In this document: positions 13,360 to 27,174 of the stretch, one piece after another
Position numbering within the stretch: the first letter of the stretch is position 1
Layout of the letters: each line of letters begins with the position of its first letter
DNA from: Panorpa germanica
Lineage: Eukaryota; Arthropoda; Insecta; Mecoptera; Panorpidae
Direction: 5' to 3'
Length of the DNA: 64,000 bases
NCBI GenBank assembly: GCA_963678705.1
Contig: OY783212.1
Span: 13,392,001 to 13,456,000 of the forward strand
Position numbers and translations under genes: made by a program
The notes under the pieces: generated by a model
Told to the model about the DNA's origin: nothing
Seen by the model: only the letters and a program-made list of their open reading frames with translations
Database searches by the model: none

Positions 13360-13483
13360 TGAAGTGTTGTGAAAGTGTAAAAGTGTGTGTTGTGTTATTA
13401 ATTGCAAACGAAAGACATGTTCATTGTGCTCTGTGAAACAACAATTAGCTAAGAACTGATGGGTCTAATGCAGAAATGTTAAG
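13360..13483 (+). other. Candidate non-coding first exon
   Basis: A stretch rich in GTGAAAGTGT/AAAGTGTGTG words, typical of arthropod 5' UTRs, ends in AAG followed by a perfect GTAAGT donor (13,484-13,489). No long ORF lies inside. The left boundary is arbitrary. If real it would be an untranslated exon on the plus strand, but no partner exon was identified. Confidence 0.25.
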
Positions 13484-13489
13484 GTAAGT

Positions 13490-15954
13490 TCTACTCAGTT
13501 TATTAAGTATGCTACTATAAAGAATATTATATCTAATTAATATTTTAAAAATGTGCATAAAATCTTATAACGTAATATTTAATATCATTCATTTAACTTT
13601 ATTATTAAAATATATTTTGAGAGTTGGTATTAGTAATTTATTTAGTTTAAATAAATATAAGAAGATGCAACATCTTCTCGGTTCTGAAGGGCAGTTTCTA
13701 TATACTTTTAAATAATTAAATATTATTAATTTATTTATTCTACGAATAATACACTTAAATTAAATAGTTATTTAATATGACTAGTATTAACAATAATTAA
13801 TTAAAATATAAGTCAGTTAGTATCTACTAAGATCAATTTCTGTAGACAGACTATTTATATAAATAAATTATATGTGTTGAATATATTTAAAAAAATATTT
13901 TTAATGCTCAAATTAGATTTCTAATATTTTTTATCTACATATAAATTTAAACGTAAACAAAAACGAAAATTGTATATACATTTTTTAAATTTATAATTAC
14001 TATAACTGTTGTTTTGTAAAACTAAATACATATCATAAAAAATCGTTTTCTAAAAATAAATAAATATATAAAATATTTAATATACTGTGTTGCATCTGAA
14101 TTTATGATTTTATCTATTGAAGTGTTATATTTTAATCTGACTAATTTCTGCAGAAAATAATAACCTTATACAATCGCTTTATGTTAAAAGTAAATAATTT
14201 TGTTTGTAATCAGAAATGCTATGTAAAGTAATCAGAAATTTAATTAACATAATGGATTGCTGTATAAATATACACGTGTACGAATACACGTACAGGAAGA
14301 ATATCAGGCTGTAATCTCCACTGAGTTAGGTAGAGTAATTGAAGGTAAATCTAAACATCGCCCAGTTGCATTTTCAATTTTACGACATGTCTCGCCAGCC
14401 ACCCACGAATGGAAATACTCGTACATAGTAAGTTTAAACTTTCTCGCGGTCAGAATTACAAAGGCACGAAGCACAGGGTTGCACTTAGGAGTAATATTTA
14501 TAATATATTATTTATTTTAATGTTTAAGCCATTGGGCACTACATTCTTCTGCCATAACTTATTAAATTACATTAATTTATTTTATTTATTATATTAGTAT
14601 ATAGTATTAGTATAATATTATACATAATATTTATGAAACAGTAAAATTAAAAATTATAGAATTGTTTAAAGTATACAGTATTTGATAATTAAAATTAATA
14701 GTCGGTTTAATTAGATGGACATTAGAGACGGTTTTATTAGTAGCTTAACTTTGTTCAAAATAGTACCATCTAATATTAAACGGTGTCGAAAATAATTACA
14801 AAATAGGGGTCAAATTAATTTTTAATTTCAATTCGAGGTGATTTGTAACATTGTCAACAAATATTTTTTAGAGTATATTATTTAAATTTTCAACGTTCAA
14901 TGATTATTTATATTATATCAAAAAGTTGTTAACAAAATATAAAATAAACAGAAAAAAGTAACTTCTAATATAAATTGCGGAATATATATCATTTTACAAA
15001 TGATAAAAATAATAATTTGTATTTATTTTCACAATATCTCATCCCACCCTGAACCAGGTACAAATGGTGGCGATTGGTTGGGGTGATGGGTGGCGGGGGT
15101 GTTATTTTCTGAGTAAGGGAAATTCTCGTTAGACAGAACGAACGCGCCACAATACGAAATGAATCTGTCCGTTCCAGATGTTCCCACACATAAGCAGAAC
15201 CACCCAAAACGCCCAAACACCCAAACGCCATACCATGCTACGACTTGTTAGGAACTGTTAAAACTGCATCTCCTCCTCATGTATTGTGTTTATGTATTTC
15301 TACACTGTTGATTCATATTTTAGAAAATTTGCAATTTTAGTATAAATATTCAATTCAATTTTTCATTTAATTTGGATTCAGTGGTCAGGAAACTAGGTTA
15401 AATTAGCCCAGGTTGAGCCTTTAGTTTCATGAATAGTTTTACATTATTTTTGTCATTTCATTTAATCAGTTATATTCTCTGCATACAGGTGGATTTTTTT
15501 TTCAATTTCGTTGTCAACAAATATTTTTTGATTCACTAAGTTGTAATAAGACCCGCACAAATTCTAGTGTTGTCTTTGTTCAATATGTTCTCTTTTATGG
15601 CTTTATCTCTTTCTATGACAAAAACAAAATTGTCTTACCATAGTCGTGTCTTCCATATGCTATTGCTGTAAGGTCACATCTCACAAATGTAATATTTGAC
15701 TTGACCAAATTCTTGAAATATTTTGCTATTCTAAATTAAATTGCTAATTAAAAAGCACAAATTTATACGTATTCGGTCCGAGCACAGAAGGCCAAAAATA
15801 AGAGATGAGTTAAAAAAGTATCAACCAAGGCTTATAATAAACCATAGTTAACTCGCTATTAAATAATCGGTACCAAGAAGTTTTATGAGTATGTTAATGC
15901 GTAAAACGGTAGATTTCTTTCTTAAATAATAAAAAAAATCATTGAAAAAACCGT
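13490..15954. other. AT-rich with a G-rich island at 15.0-15.25 kb
   Basis: The plus-strand frames at 14,257-14,597 have no recognisable domain. At 15,020-15,240 a GC-richer island has two overlapping minus-strand open frames (14,989-15,231 and 15,029-15,220). The second includes the segment SGTDRFISYCGAFVLSNE and a Pro/His-rich tail and could be coding. Two open frames over one island argue that composition, not selection, keeps them open. Confidence 0.35.
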
Positions 15955-16030
15955 TATATATCACGTAAAATCATTTACGTAACCGGTAACTGTTTTTATG
16001 TTAAATAAACCATAAAAACACGTAACTTCG
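15955..16030 (+). repeat. Interspersed repeat family D, copy 1
   Basis: Core TTTACGTAACCGGTAACTG, then TATGTTAAATAAACC. Related blocks lie at 30,168-30,215 (TTTACGTAACAGGTTAGATA) and 45,333-45,390 (TTTACGTAACAGGTAACTTT, then ATGTTAAATAAACT). A weaker one is near 25,830-25,870. The core contains the palindrome TTACGTAA. No coding capacity; class unknown. Confidence 0.5.
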
Positions 16031-16954
16031 TTTAACGGGATATTCCTCATTTAACGACGTTATTAAAAGTTACGTAAATCGCGTATTACGTAAATCTGGG
16101 GGCTACTATATTAACGTCGAAATACCAACATTAACCTAACGTATTGTTTATTAAATAAATAAACAGTGTAGGTACATTTATTGGTAAGAGCTAGAGAAAG
16201 GTTGAAGGTGTAAGGTTCATGGTGAGGTGTAGGGCGAAGAGAATGGGAAGGGGGCACGCTGAGAATCGTGTAAATACTGTCAGTATAAATGTTTGGACAT
16301 GCGGGGGCGTTTTACACTGAATGAGATTGGAGGTTGGTGGTGGACACTTTGCGGACTCCGGAATATATTGTATTATTATATAATACATAATGAAAAGATA
16401 CAGGGTTATAATATATTTAGTATTATATAATACTACCATATTTTATTATCTACAAAACTAATACGATGCAAAACTATTTATGTTAATGAACTAATGGTTT
16501 TGAAATCATTTTGGATTTCATTTAATGTTTAAATGTACTTATCGGATTCAAATTGTTTAAAACAAATAATCATTTTTAAATACATATATGTTGTTTTTAA
16601 AATTTAAAAAACATAATATTTAATGTTTGTTGCATATTTCAAATAGAGTTGTGCACTGCATTGTCTGATTTATATTGATAAGATAATACATGTCTATGTT
16701 TTGGTTTTTTTATTATTTTAAATATTCAAAAGTTAATGGAAATTTTCTTTTACTGCTTAGTATTCAAGTCTGTAGAATAATAAGTAATCGAGTTTATTTA
16801 TTTTTGTTTACAACCTTTTCAATATCAAGTTTTATATGTTGTCCGAGACAACTTACAATTTTAATCATCTCATTTATACTTTGTTGTATAACAGAAGTGG
16901 CAATTAATAGAAGGGAATAGGTCAGGCTGAACATTACGCCGATGGACTATTGAT

Positions 16955-17035
16955 TTTTTCATAAATTATAATCCATTTAATGATAACAGAAACAAAAATG
17001 TCTATTTTAATTGTTAATATCTCTTAAAATATTGC
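16955..17035 (-). repeat. Interspersed repeat family B, copy 3 (inverted)
   Basis: The reverse complement of 17,000-17,034 reads TTTTAAGAGATATTAACAAT and then TAAAATAGAC, matching the core of the copies at 5.9 and 8.3 kb. Only the core is preserved. Confidence 0.5.
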
Positions 17036-17489
17036 TGGCTAAACACAACTATGTATTATCGTTATATTTATTTAACACTATTTCATATATTTTTAAAAAT
17101 TTGATTTCTAGCTTTATAATAATAAAAATAGTTCGTATAGTCATAAAATGTACTTTAACGTAACGTAATAAAGTAACGTTTTTGGAGTTTGTAGCAGTAA
17201 CAGTTTAAATATGACCCTCGCAACAAAATTACTTAATAGTAAACAAAATCCAATAACGTTTAAATGATGAAACAGTTACTGCTTTTTTAGAAAGACAACA
17301 GAAAATAGAATCAATCAAAACATAATCATCAATTTTAAACTTCCTCGTTTCCAATCCCCATTTAGATCCAATAACAAACGAATTCGTTCTAAATCTTCTA
17401 AATCTGGGGTAATGTAACAAATTGAAAGTTTTTTCTTCACATTTCGCACTCGACATATTTATCGTCGCTTAGCGTGTAATATACGATAG

Positions 17490-17800
17490 ACGCATTACAT
17501 AGTTCTTTAGTCGCCTACGCCTGGTTGACTACTTACGTTGGCGTTAGCTTACCCCGGTATAACATGCAACCTTCTTGCCATGATGTAGAGGATGTAGACG
17601 ACGTAGAGGGTTCTTTCCAAAAGGTTTGTTAGGTCGACGGTCGTCTCCTTGGTGTAAAGTGTTGCGCTTGGGTTCAGATGACCGACTGTGCTTCTCAGAA
17701 TGGCTCTCAGAACGAAGCCAGAGGCTTATACGGCCTGTTGGGTCCCTTGAGGAACGATCCTAACATGGTCGGCAGAACACACAAACTAAACTTTCACGCC
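17490..17800. other. GC-richer island, unassigned
   Basis: About 300 bp with many CpG sites and ordinary complexity in a 28-30% GC neighbourhood. No long open frame, RNA fold or element end was recognised. It could be an old transposon piece, an exon remnant or a promoter region. Confidence 0.3.
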
Positions 17801-19310
17801 ACATATGTAGAATGTTGAGAATTTAGAATTTAATATATGTATACGTATACATATATGTATGTGTTTAGTATGCCTGTAAATGCAAAACATAAATACATAG
17901 TAGTTGTGGTCAAACATAGAGACCCTTCTAGGTCCAAGTGCATATAGTTTAAAGTTTGAGCGCCAAATTTAAAATGAATAATACATTTCAGAAATAAACA
18001 ATTTTTGTTATTATTGTAACACAATAGAAATTCGACAATTAGAGTTGCTTTACGTGCATGCAAACTTGCAGTGTTGTAAGTTTAAAAATATAAAAAGTGT
18101 CTACGCAAGTTTTTAGCACGCAACTTCAAAATTTAAAGTACAAATAGTTTATATTATTCTACATTGAGCTATCAGTAAATATAAAAAAGTTTCTTTCACT
18201 CTTTTAGAATGTCCTTGATTGCTAATATTACCTATAACATTTTCTAAAATGTAATTAAGATCAATACTCCAATATTTGAGATCTAAAACGGTTGCATAAG
18301 TTAAATTCAACGTTGACTGATTTTCAAATCTCGAGAAATATATTTTAAAACCTTGAGCTTAAGACAAGGATAATTAGTTTCTAATGTTAACATACTTAGC
18401 TGAAAATCAAAAGGCTTACCTTAACTAATGCATCTGCCAAGTTATTTTGTAGCATAACTTGCTATAATATATAAGGTATTCTATCTTAATTATTACGAAA
18501 TTAGTAGAAAGTAGTTAACGACAGAAATAATATACGACATTAAACAGAATATTTCTAAAAATAACTTTCTATTATTTGTTATTTTTTTTATAAATATTAA
18601 ACAAATTTTATTTAAGATAATAAATACATTAAGAATATGTTTTTCTAAAGACATTATAATATCCATTATGACAATCAATCTTCTTATCTAATTATTTAAA
18701 TATAATTATATATTGAGATAATTAAATTACCAAATATCTTAACAATTACACTAAGTAATACACATTAATATAAGCACGGGATGGAACAAAACAACCCTCT
18801 ATACCTCTTTTGTATCTCAATCAATATAAATACAAGAGTTGCTACTTTAATATCTAAATGGTGTAAGCTTCGCAATCTTATGAGAGGGACTACTATACGT
18901 CGTAATGCTCAACATGGAGAGAGACAGGAAAAGCACAAAACATTGAACAGAAATGAAAGAGCTCTGTTGTTCGGATTGTCGTATTATGGCACTTACAATG
19001 TACGAGTATGTGCGGAGTATATCAGTATAAAACATATAAGTACATTCTGTTAATGATGTAATACTCGTATGTGGTGTTTCAGTACTAGGTGAAGATGACA
19101 CTCGTAGGTACTTGTATAATGAAACGGTTAAACTAGGTTGAACATTCTTCTTATGTTACTTGATAAGCATTGTCTTATTTTTGAAGTCTGATAATGTATT
19201 ACAATGTGATACGAAGTTGCTATCATTAGAAATACAAGATTCAAATATTATAGATAGTCAGCCTAACATATGAATTGGTATTATTTCACCACAGTTCTAG
19301 TAGTTACAGT
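17801..19310. other. AT-rich stretch, no supported gene
   Basis: Small open frames on both strands at 18,781-19,101 overlap each other and show no domain. The 17,830-18,063 and 18,493-18,678 minus-strand frames are also chance. Confidence 0.5.
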
Positions 19311-19340
19311 CAGTGGCGTACCAAGACTAAAGGGGATCTG
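19311..19340 (+). mobile_element. hAT-like transposon left end (fragment)
   Basis: CAGTGGCGTACCAAGAC at 19,311-19,327 has the form of a hAT-superfamily terminal inverted repeat (CAGNGGCGTAC). The opposite terminus (GTACGCCACTG) was not found within a few kb, so this may be a truncated or decayed element. The extent to the right is unknown. Confidence 0.4.
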
Positions 19341-19675
19341 GCGTCCTACTAAATAAGGGGACTATTTCTTTTTTGAGCCTCCACGTGAAATCAATGGTAT
19401 CTACAGCGTTTTTTAAAGCCGATTTAAAACAGATTTTGGGGAACACATTCTCGTGCAACTGGTTACGGTTTTGGTTATTGTTTTTCTTTATTTAAGTAAG
19501 TAACTTAGAATTTTATAACTACAAAACAGTGGACAAGCAGCTTTTTTACATATATGTACTATTTTTTTATTTGACTCTTTGCATAGTTTTTTGTGAAACC
19601 TTTTCATATTTTCAAAGTAGGTGTTCTTCATAATTTAACTCCAGAAAAACTCCAAATTATTTATTCATAGTATTT

Positions 19676-19730
19676 ATTTTCCTAGAGATGTTTCGACCGA
19701 GATTCGATCATCATCAGTAAAATTTTGAAA
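19676..19730 (-). repeat. Short repeat-like motif with TGATGATGATCGAA
   Basis: On the minus strand the segment reads CTGATGATGATCGAATCTCG, then GTCGAAACATCTCTAGG. Similar GATGATCGAA...GTCGAAAC strings recur near the 3' ends of several invertebrate retroelements, which is why it is noted. The family is not identified, and the assignment rests on pattern memory only. Confidence 0.25.
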
Positions 19731-22700
19731 ATTTGAACATACGTTTTGCATATTAACATAAAAATTATTAAGCAGACTTTAATATGAAGTAATTTTAATT
19801 TACTATATATAATAATGTGTGTGATTGTATATACTGGTAATCAAAGTATAGCCGGTAAGTAAACTTTATATAAATCCTAAAATTAAACCACGGATTGGGC
19901 CAATGGGTTTCCCGGCTTTCTGATGCACCTCTCTTGCTGTTCCACTTCGCTGCCAATGTATCCAGCTAACATCATTTAGTTTAGCAGTGTTACTATATCG
20001 CACTACACAGTAAATATTCATAACAAAAAATAAAGAATTCTATATTAATTGATTTCTTTGTAACAGTATTTAATACAACTTTTGGCGAAATTTATCACTG
20101 GTATTTAAATTCAATCGATAGTTATGTGATATGCAAAACACTTTATATAAGGTTTATTTAAATAGTTCATTGAACTACGTCAACTTTTTTAATAACCATT
20201 TAAGAAAATAAGAAATTGTTCAGAAGCAATTGAGATTTTTGTTCGAAAACCATTTTATACGGATTGAGAACAGTACAACAAAGGTTCTGGGGCTAAATAT
20301 AGTAAATGCTAATATGTATTATATTTTGAAAATTAACTATACTAAATAATTGGATATAAACAAATACCTAATCTCAGCGTGTATACATATTTGGATCCGT
20401 TTTTACAAATAAACCGTTTTTTGAATTACGTGAGAATATTTTATAGTAGTGTGTTAATACTTCCTCGGAGTGGATTTCTAACTGTATATGGTATACTCAC
20501 ACATATACATTAGAGATGGGGATGCTTCTAGCTGACATCGGATTAACTCGCACCCATCTTCGACTTATTACACGAGACTTGTTCTAGTAACCCTACAACC
20601 CTACAATCCTACAAGCCGGCAACCCTAAAACGCTTACCAACTCTACTGCTTTTACATAGCGCTGTAGAAAATCTCTTCTGAGCTTTATTAGGTTACAATC
20701 AAATGTGCTGCTAAATAAATTTTAAAATAAAATACTTCTTTCCGGTTTTGAATTTAGACATGATTAGTTATTTATTTTACAACATTTTTATATAAATTAT
20801 ACTTATTTTAGAACGTATTTTAGCAATTAATCATAAATCATAAATATAACATAATTATAACGTATTTGGACGTAGAATTTGCCGCTGATTCCAAATCTGA
20901 AATCCATTTTCAAATCGGACCATTATATCGCCTGCCAAATGCCGATAACTCGAAAACCGGGGTCTAAAAAAGATATTATATAAGATATTCTGAACAGAAG
21001 TGGATCGAGTCCAGTATTATATATTATATGCGTGTCCGCCAAATTATTTATTATTTTAAGCTGGATCTCAGATCTCAGTAGTCTTTGTTTGATACGATAA
21101 TTCCAATGTCTTTGGTGTCAGCTGCTAACCTTAACTGTAACCTTCATCTAACGATATGCAGAAAAATTAATTAATAAAATAATATTGCTTTTTCAATTAA
21201 AATTGTTAGTTTTATAACTGTCTATTATGATAATATTACACCTAAATATATGTTACGTAAACCCTATCGTTTAGGTTGTTATTCACACAAAATTAATGCA
21301 ATTAAGATAATGCAATTAAAAATATACCATTATGTAATAATATACTAACAAATAATATTAATTAGTAAAATAATAATATTTTTCCAATTATCTTGTTTTT
21401 GTTTGCCACGGCGTTAGTTCATTATCCCGGTATCTATATAATATATGCCCATCGGAGTTTATCATGCATATAATTATTAGATGCAATTTAACTTTCTTGG
21501 CTTCTCTAAAAGCCATATTAATATAATTACGGATAGGTGAACTATAAATTATGAAATAATTGTGGTTCCGAGGAGTCTAGGACATGATGAGAGGCCGCCC
21601 CGCTTCGTTCCGCTCCACTCTCCTGCACTCTACTTATTTGGTCAAGGCATTGTTTAAGTACTAATACGAATTTAATTATTGTGCATTATACTAGTACCGG
21701 TACGTACATTATCTTGTTGTCGTACTTAGAAAATTAAATATTTGCATTCATACTCGTACTAAATTAGGACTCTGTAAATAACTACTTATTAAAAAACTTC
21801 TTTTGGATTAAAACTACAAAATAATTGAAAATTATTAAATTGTAATTAGAAAATGTTTTGCATCTTATTTATAAAATATAGGATTATTAATTGTTTTTTA
21901 AGTAATGGTTCCATCTTTGGTAGCTCCATCTATATATGCTGCCACATTGCTAATAAAAATATATTTAAATTTGTAGACTACGATTAATTCGTACAAGAGT
22001 TGATAAAAAATACGAGCAATTTTTTAATTTGGTCGATTGGATCCACAATTTTTTCTCTGACAACTCAAATGACAAGCGTAAAATTCAAACCTGTTTTATA
22101 AAGTAAAATCTAACCATTTAGAAATCTTAGCTTGAATAATTATTAATTCACAATTCATTTCTTAATCCCTTGCTTTGTAAATGTGTTTTAAATGTAATTT
22201 TTATAACTAAACCAAATATCAGTGAACAATTGACAATGATTACTTTTTAATTACTGTTTTATTTTTAAAATTTTTAGTTTTTAAGTTTCAGAAAGGCTAA
22301 AGAAAAACACAATACATATATATAATAAATATTTAAACGTAATTTGGTGTGTTATCTTATGTAATATTTGATATAACAGCTTAAATAATTGTTAGGGTCT
22401 AAAGATGTTTTGCTTATGATTAAACAGTTACGTATACTTAAGGTTTATCTTACATAATTTTTTTTAAATTTTTATAATACTATAACTATGTATAGATATA
22501 TACTTATCTAGTGGCTTACATTTCAATAATTACACAGTGTTGTAGAAATTGCTCCAATGAACAATGAACAACATGATTAGGTTACTAAGTCCGATGTTTT
22601 AGTCCTGCGAAGTCTTCGAACATCATAACTATCAAGCAACATTTGCATCACGACGATGTTGACATAAAAAATGTCACCTTTTACGTAATAGGTTTTACCT

Positions 22701-25646
22701 AACTTGCTCTCTTCTATCATCTATCGAAAAATAAATGTACCCTTTTGGTCATTAGCATACTCATTTTTACCTTTTTAAGGATTCCTTATCAGTTATCAGT
22801 TTTTCTGAAATATCTTGAACATATTTTAAGTTATTACAAATTTGACATAATTCTGTATATCAAAAGTCACACTAACGTAGACCCTGGGAAACTGGACCTG
22901 TATGGAAATTACCATCTCCTCGACATTAACAATTTGTTGTTGTAAACTTCCGCCGTTGGTCACTTGAAAGGTTGTTTGTGTTTGACCTTCTGTCGCCTAA
23001 TGGCCCCTCGCCACCGCAAAGTGATCGCCACTCTGGTTAGTTCCCTGAATATTATTCTCCACATAAAGTCTATGCTCTCAATGTATACATAAGTTTTATA
23101 CGTGTGTAGCACTAACATATGAGTATATGAGAACATTGTTTCTAAAGTAATATTACAGAAATACCAGTCATTAAGTCAAGGGTAGGACTTAAGGGCGTAT
23201 TCTACTGTAGAACGTTCTAAAAATCTTTGTTAGTTTTATACTGTTTCAATGTTCCTCCTCTGGATCAATGGACCTCTTCCTCTCGATCGATTTCATGTGT
23301 TAACTCATATTCTTCGATCATTGTCATTTTTATGACTTGTTGATAAGGTACGTCACAATGAAAGAGATGGAAGATAGTCTGTTTTTGCAATCAACACTTT
23401 AGTATATATAGTATTGTAACATTTGCACCGTTTATGGTGTTAAAGTCGCATATATGTGGACTAAATTGTTACTTGAAACAAAGCATACGAGCCTGAATTT
23501 AACGACTCTATATTAATTATTGTCATCCTACAATCAATAATCTTTTATTAATATATTTCATTTTATACAATATGTTCATAAAAAAAGTATAATGCATACA
23601 TAAATATAATAATTTTTAACACAAGATATTAATTGAATATATACCCGTAGCTCATGAGAAATAGAATTCTTCCTTGGCCTAATAACCAGCACCTGTGCAT
23701 CTTGTCCTGTGTTACAGGATCTTGTATTGTTTCAAAATGTAAGACGGTACTAAAACCATATACTTGTGTTACTAGGGTTGGTACCAAAGAGGGTGGAAGA
23801 GACGAGAAGGGTGACTGTGTCTTGTTTTACGGGGGTGGTCAGGGTTCTGAAGTCGAAGCGATTATGTTAAGGTAAATGCCATTTAATTGGGCTCGGGCTT
23901 ATGTTACTGATTTACAACCATAGTTTAATATTAAATGATAGTGGGCGGAGTTTAATGTAATAATTTACACACAATCCAAACCCTTGGTATTAGAATGATA
24001 AATGGCTGGAATCTAAGTGAAATAAATGTGATTGATTTAATCTATTAATTGAAAGTAGATGTGGATGTTGAATTATTATTGAAGTATCCTATTTAAAAAA
24101 AAACACAGTATATTTTGGACTTGGATACCTTAAAGACTAATTATACTAGAGTATGAAGATTGTGTACCGAACGGTATTAAAAAACATTTGAAGAAATGTA
24201 TGGAATATTTCACTTTACAATATATAAGCTTTACTAAACAAAATTGCTCCGGGTTAATAAACTTTTCCTCGCACAAATCTTAAAATCAAGTTCACCATGC
24301 TTATCTATATGTTATCATATGAATGCTCTGAGGTTTATAACGCAATTCCTTTGTACTGTTAGAATGAGATATCTAATAAATATCTTAGATATATCAGTTC
24401 GTATTGTTACAATCAGAGTTACACAAATATTTATACTTCTACACCTATATACAGTGGATGCTGAACTAATAGAAATATTCCAATAAGAAGCATGTAGGCT
24501 GTCATATACAATATGTTGCTCGAGCAAATATCCTTATTGAAAATTAGACTCGCACTGCTGGAACTCGACTTATATGGGGTCTACTGTAGTTTGAAATGCA
24601 GTCTATTTCTAGTCTAATTAGACTCTATATTCAGTTGTTTTACTCGTTTTACGTTCATGAAACCGATGGAAGCCTAACTACTGAACTATATGAACCACAA
24701 AAAGTTTTTATATTTCATACGTAATTTTCTTTAACACTCAATTTAATACGTCAAATATATGTATGTATCACTACAAAACAACAATCGTGTAACATCTAAA
24801 GCCTTTGCTTCACTGCATCTATACTCGTATCAGTGTTATGATATCTTACGTTACTTAGGAAGCGTGACGTGACAATGTGACATGCAGAACTAGGTCAACT
24901 TTACAAACGTCTTCATGAGTTTCACATGAGAAATGACACTGAGACAAAATGCAACGTGTTCCGGAAAACAAGAAGCTGAAAGTTGAGTAACTGTGAAGAC
25001 GAAATGCTTGAGTGTGGAGATGCAATGTCTATAATCGAATATAAACAAAAATAAAAAAATGATATTGAGTACGTGTTATGAATTTAGAATTGATTAGAAA
25101 TATTCATATATCATAAGCACAATATCCTTATATTTGATTTCTTATCATACACCAAAAAAACGCCTTTCATTGAATTATCTGAAATTTGTTTACTAAATTA
25201 GCATTTCTAAATATAGAGGTTTTCAATTATTAATCAGTCAAAATCGGTTTAAAACATTTACAATTTCTGGCTTTATTTGCCGAATTTAATGATTACTAAT
25301 ATAGCATTCATAATCTACTATTTTTGGTTTAAATCTAAAACAATTATTTTAATATAAATTTAAATTATATGTAATATACCTTACTAGGAACTGAAAACGA
25401 CTTACAACCAAATAACACTATTTTCTGAAATTTTGATATGAACAGGAGCACAATTTGATACAATGGTACAAGGAAATTATTTTTATTTGGTTTTCTATTG
25501 TGGTATACGAAAACATAAACGTTTTTCTTTAATATAGAACAAAAATAGTAAAAACAGAAAATGTGCTTTTGATCTGAACTGAAATAAAACGAATAATTTC
25601 TCTATGAGTTCCAGTTACTTACTAAGCACAAAATATGAACATTACC
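19731..25646. other. AT-rich stretch with small islands, no supported gene
   Basis: Contains a short AACCCTAC tandem at 20,588-20,627 and small GC-richer patches at 22,940-23,040 and 23,650-23,880. The 22,940 patch has a roughly 35-codon open plus-strand frame ending near GTTAGT, but no recognisable domain. The 73-codon frame at 23,654-23,875 shows no motif. A short CAGTGCCAGCCC at about 25,647 faintly resembles a hAT end. Confidence 0.45.
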
Positions 25647-25829
25647 CAGTGCCAGCCCAAACATTTTTTACTTTGGGGTTTTTAGCGCCTCCAAAAATAT
25701 GCACGTAATACAATTACAATAACAAATTATCAAATTTATTAATTTGGCATCGCTATAAAATGGTTTATATTATTAAAGTGCAAATAGGTAGATTAATTTT
25801 TCAAAAAGAATTACAATAGGCTACAAAAC

Positions 25830-25870
25830 GTTGTATGTTGCTTACGTAATACCTTAAATAGACATAACTG
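25830..25870 (+). repeat. Interspersed repeat family D, weak copy
   Basis: CTACAAAACGTTGTATGTTG, then CTTACGTAATACC, parallels CACAAAACGATATA ... TTTACGTAACAGG at 30,145-30,195. It is the most diverged of the four blocks. Confidence 0.3.
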
Positions 25871-26432
25871 TGTTTATCCGGTAGTAATTAATTTAAATTC
25901 ACAAAGCATTTAATTAAAATCCTAGAAATTTTGTACTTGCTTAGTTGCTGGCGTTAATAAAGTTTTGTTATTTTTTTATATTTTTTCTTATTTTCCTCGT
26001 ACATACGAATAGAAAAGAGGTTTTCATTTAACCCTACCACCGCATAACAGCAAACTGCGTCTGTTTCTTTATAATGTCGATAAAGTTATTGTAAAAATAT
26101 TATCTTATGCACTCTCGTAGTAAATATTTACACTTTACGACATTTTCATTAATAAAAGCAAAAAAGAAATAATAAGAAAGTTGGTTACTCAGCCGTTGCC
26201 TAGTTTTATTACACTCATATAGTTAAGTAAAAATATCTGTTTAAAAAAAAACACACTGAACAGCTAAGATTATTATTAGGGGGTGGTAAGATATTTTACT
26301 AAAGAAAAAACAATCTTTGACGTTTTTATTCCCCCTTGAGCCATATTATAGGACACTCATCCGGGGATATAAAAACTCGATCGCCTTTTTATAATTTTAT
26401 TACAACCCCTCTATATGCGTTTAAACTAGACC

Positions 26433-26463
26433 GCAACGAGAAACGAGCAAACGAGCAACGAGC
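26433..26463 (+). repeat. Short ACGAGCAA minisatellite
   Basis: Four imperfect units of about 7-8 bp (ACGAGAA, ACGAGCAA, ACGAGCA, ACGAGC). No function inferred. Confidence 0.6.
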
Positions 26464-26922
26464 CCTTATCTGAGACACCATTTCTGCGTCTTACCGGAGG
26501 GTGATTAGCACTCAGAATGAGATAAAATGAATACATATCCATAATAATAGACAGAGATGAAAATATTTAGAGCTGCACATAGAATATTTTAGAGGGTGGT
26601 TGTATTCAAGGGATGTGTGTATAGAAAAAGTTTTGTGTTAATAATAAATATATGTAAATATTATATACAAATTTATATTACGTTCGAATTTTAATACAAT
26701 AATATGAAAGCGGTAAATTAGTAAATTGGAAGTATGGTTGTAACAAGTGCAGCAAGACGGTATAGGTAGTTAGGCCTGTAGAAAGTTTGACGTGGTAATA
26801 TAGAAATTCACTGGTTACGATTAAAATCCATTGGGATGATAGATTCAATAAGTATAGTTGTTGTGTACAAGAATTGGAACAAAAGATGAATTGGTGAACT
26901 GGAAACTCTGCAAATGATTTTG

Positions 26923-27174
26923 TTATCCGGATTTAAAAATGTTCACGTGGTCTTTGCTTGCTCGTTGGTTAGAAATTAGCTTATTGCAAGCTAGCAAATT
27001 GAATCTTGCAATTTCTATGTAAGAATATGTTTTAGGTAGAAAATTAGGTTGGCTTGCCGCAAGCTTAAAACTTTCATTGCAAGGTTTTTCTACCTGTGGT
27101 GTAAATTTAAATTTGTCAATTTTCTTATACATTCTTTGTACTTCAAATTCGTCCTTTTGCAAATCAAATTAACC
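26923..27174 (-). CDS. Unrecognised 80-codon open frame
   Basis: An open minus-strand frame between an upstream TAA and the stop at 26,923. It has no ATG at its start, and its first internal Met lies about a dozen codons in. The translation is hydrophilic and mixed (early segment KDEFEVQRMYKKIDKFKF), more protein-like than most frames here. There is no signal peptide, membrane segment or known motif. It might be an exon or a decayed gene fragment. A 62-codon frame overlaps it on the plus strand. Chance remains a real possibility at this length and base composition. Confidence 0.25.

Noticed and set aside
14989-15231. Overlapping minus-strand frames at the 15 kb island
   Set aside because: Two frames open over the same GC-rich island; no domain, splice sites unconvincing.
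18360-18470. Minus-strand LQNNLADALVK-like frame ending at GTAAGC
   Set aside because: Very short, no acceptor, surrounding frames closed; resembles chance.
20588-20627. AACCCTAC tandem considered as interstitial telomere
   Set aside because: Unit does not match the arthropod TTAGG or vertebrate TTAGGG repeats.
22940-23035. Possible exon ending at CTCTG/GTTAGT
   Set aside because: Open on one frame of each strand, weak donor, no recognisable protein feature.
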